The translations under genes and the position numbers were made by a program. The notes under the pieces were generated by a model that was not told the origin of the DNA, searched no databases, and saw only the letters and a list, made by a program, of their open reading frames with translations. Below are positions 4,957 to 5,091 of a stretch of DNA of 5,091 bases, in pieces. The number at the start of each line of letters is the position of its first letter. Position 1 is the stretch's first letter. Source of the stretch: an uncultured Coriobacteriales bacterium (GTDB lineage Bacteria > Actinomycetota > Coriobacteriia > Coriobacteriales > UMGS124); assembly GCA_934662525.1 (NCBI GenBank), contig CAKUKJ010000208.1, forward strand, positions 1 to 5,091, given 5' to 3'.

Positions 4957-5091
4957 CTACAGGTCGAACAGCGCCCGGCGCACCTCCGGCTCGTCTTCGG
5001 GCTGGGCCGCCACGAGCACGGTCGCACCCGAGGGCACAAGCGTGGCGGGGGTCACAGGCCGATAAGCCCCCTCGCTCCAGATGGCAAGGAG
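4957..5091 (-). CDS. C-terminal end of a minus-strand protein, possibly with a TrkA-C/RCK-C-type domain; 5'-partial
   Basis: Forty-four in-frame codons run from the window edge to a TAG at 4957-4959. The peptide has the pattern LLAIWSEGAYRPVTPATLVP, then SGATVLVAAQPEDEPEVRRALFDL. The run 'IW-x-EG-x-RPVTP-x-T-x-V-x-SGATVLVAA' resembles the end of TrkA-C/RCK-C domains, which bind ligands in potassium and other ion transport regulators, where a line such as 'p-x-T-x-L-x-x-GD-x-LVV' is common. The usual GD is GA here. The match is short, so the family name is tentative, but the GC-rich codon use with G or C third positions supports a real gene. Its stop is 76 bases before the tRNA-Lys gene on the same strand. 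Confidence 0.55.
   Translation of the reverse strand, partial: LLAIWSEGAYRPVTPATLVPSGATVLVAAQPEDEPEVRRALFDL

Noticed and set aside
4665..5039. Minus-strand 124-codon frame
   Set aside because: It reads straight through the tRNA-Lys gene and its terminator and overlaps the right-hand gene end in another frame.

Overview
This looks like an accessory (mobile-element-rich) stretch of a fairly GC-rich bacterial chromosome. A high-GC actinobacterium, possibly a gut Coriobacteriia-type organism, is my best guess. The basis is the strongly GC-rich transposase and right-hand end gene, the GTG toxin start, and a tRNA gene with an encoded CCA tail. The assignment is inference only; no marker gene fixes it. 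Base composition changes sharply along the window: the left-hand regulator gene and the toxin-antitoxin region are much more AT-rich than the insertion sequence, which suggests pieces acquired separately.

Layout from left to right. Positions 2-1579 (+) hold most of an AlbA_2/Schlafen-type, RecG-like ATP-binding regulator whose N-terminus lies before the window. It is followed by hairpins that may act as terminators shared with the convergent neighbour. Positions 1684-2681 (-) hold a broken remnant of a type ISP restriction-modification enzyme: only its C-terminal part is present, it carries a one-base frameshift near 2065, and it is cut off upstream by an insertion sequence. Positions 2712-3806 hold a complete-looking IS30-family element with a 324-aa DDE transposase and 26-bp imperfect terminal inverted repeats, the right one containing the transposase stop codon.

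Right of the IS lies a 9-bp tandem repeat (3815-3859), then a relBE-like toxin-antitoxin pair on the minus strand (antitoxin 4160-4396, toxin 3907-4176, 17-bp overlap) with a proximal -10 box and a palindromic operator. A mostly non-coding stretch (4444-4760) carries a good minus-strand promoter and a second small cluster of the same 9-bp motif. A perfect GC-rich hairpin (4762-4795) follows, then tRNA-Lys(TTT) (4805-4880, -) and the last 44 codons of a minus-strand gene (4957-5091), possibly a TrkA-C/RCK-C-type protein.

The genes do not form one pathway. The content (regulator of a type often found near defence genes, decayed restriction enzyme, IS, toxin-antitoxin pair, all beside a tRNA) is typical of the edge of a genomic island, but no attachment-site duplication is visible. 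I do not see convincing evidence for a new multi-gene system. The most unexplained signals are the 9-bp TAGCAACT-type repeats on both sides of the toxin-antitoxin module and the 57-bp-period direct repeat at the IS/restriction-remnant junction.
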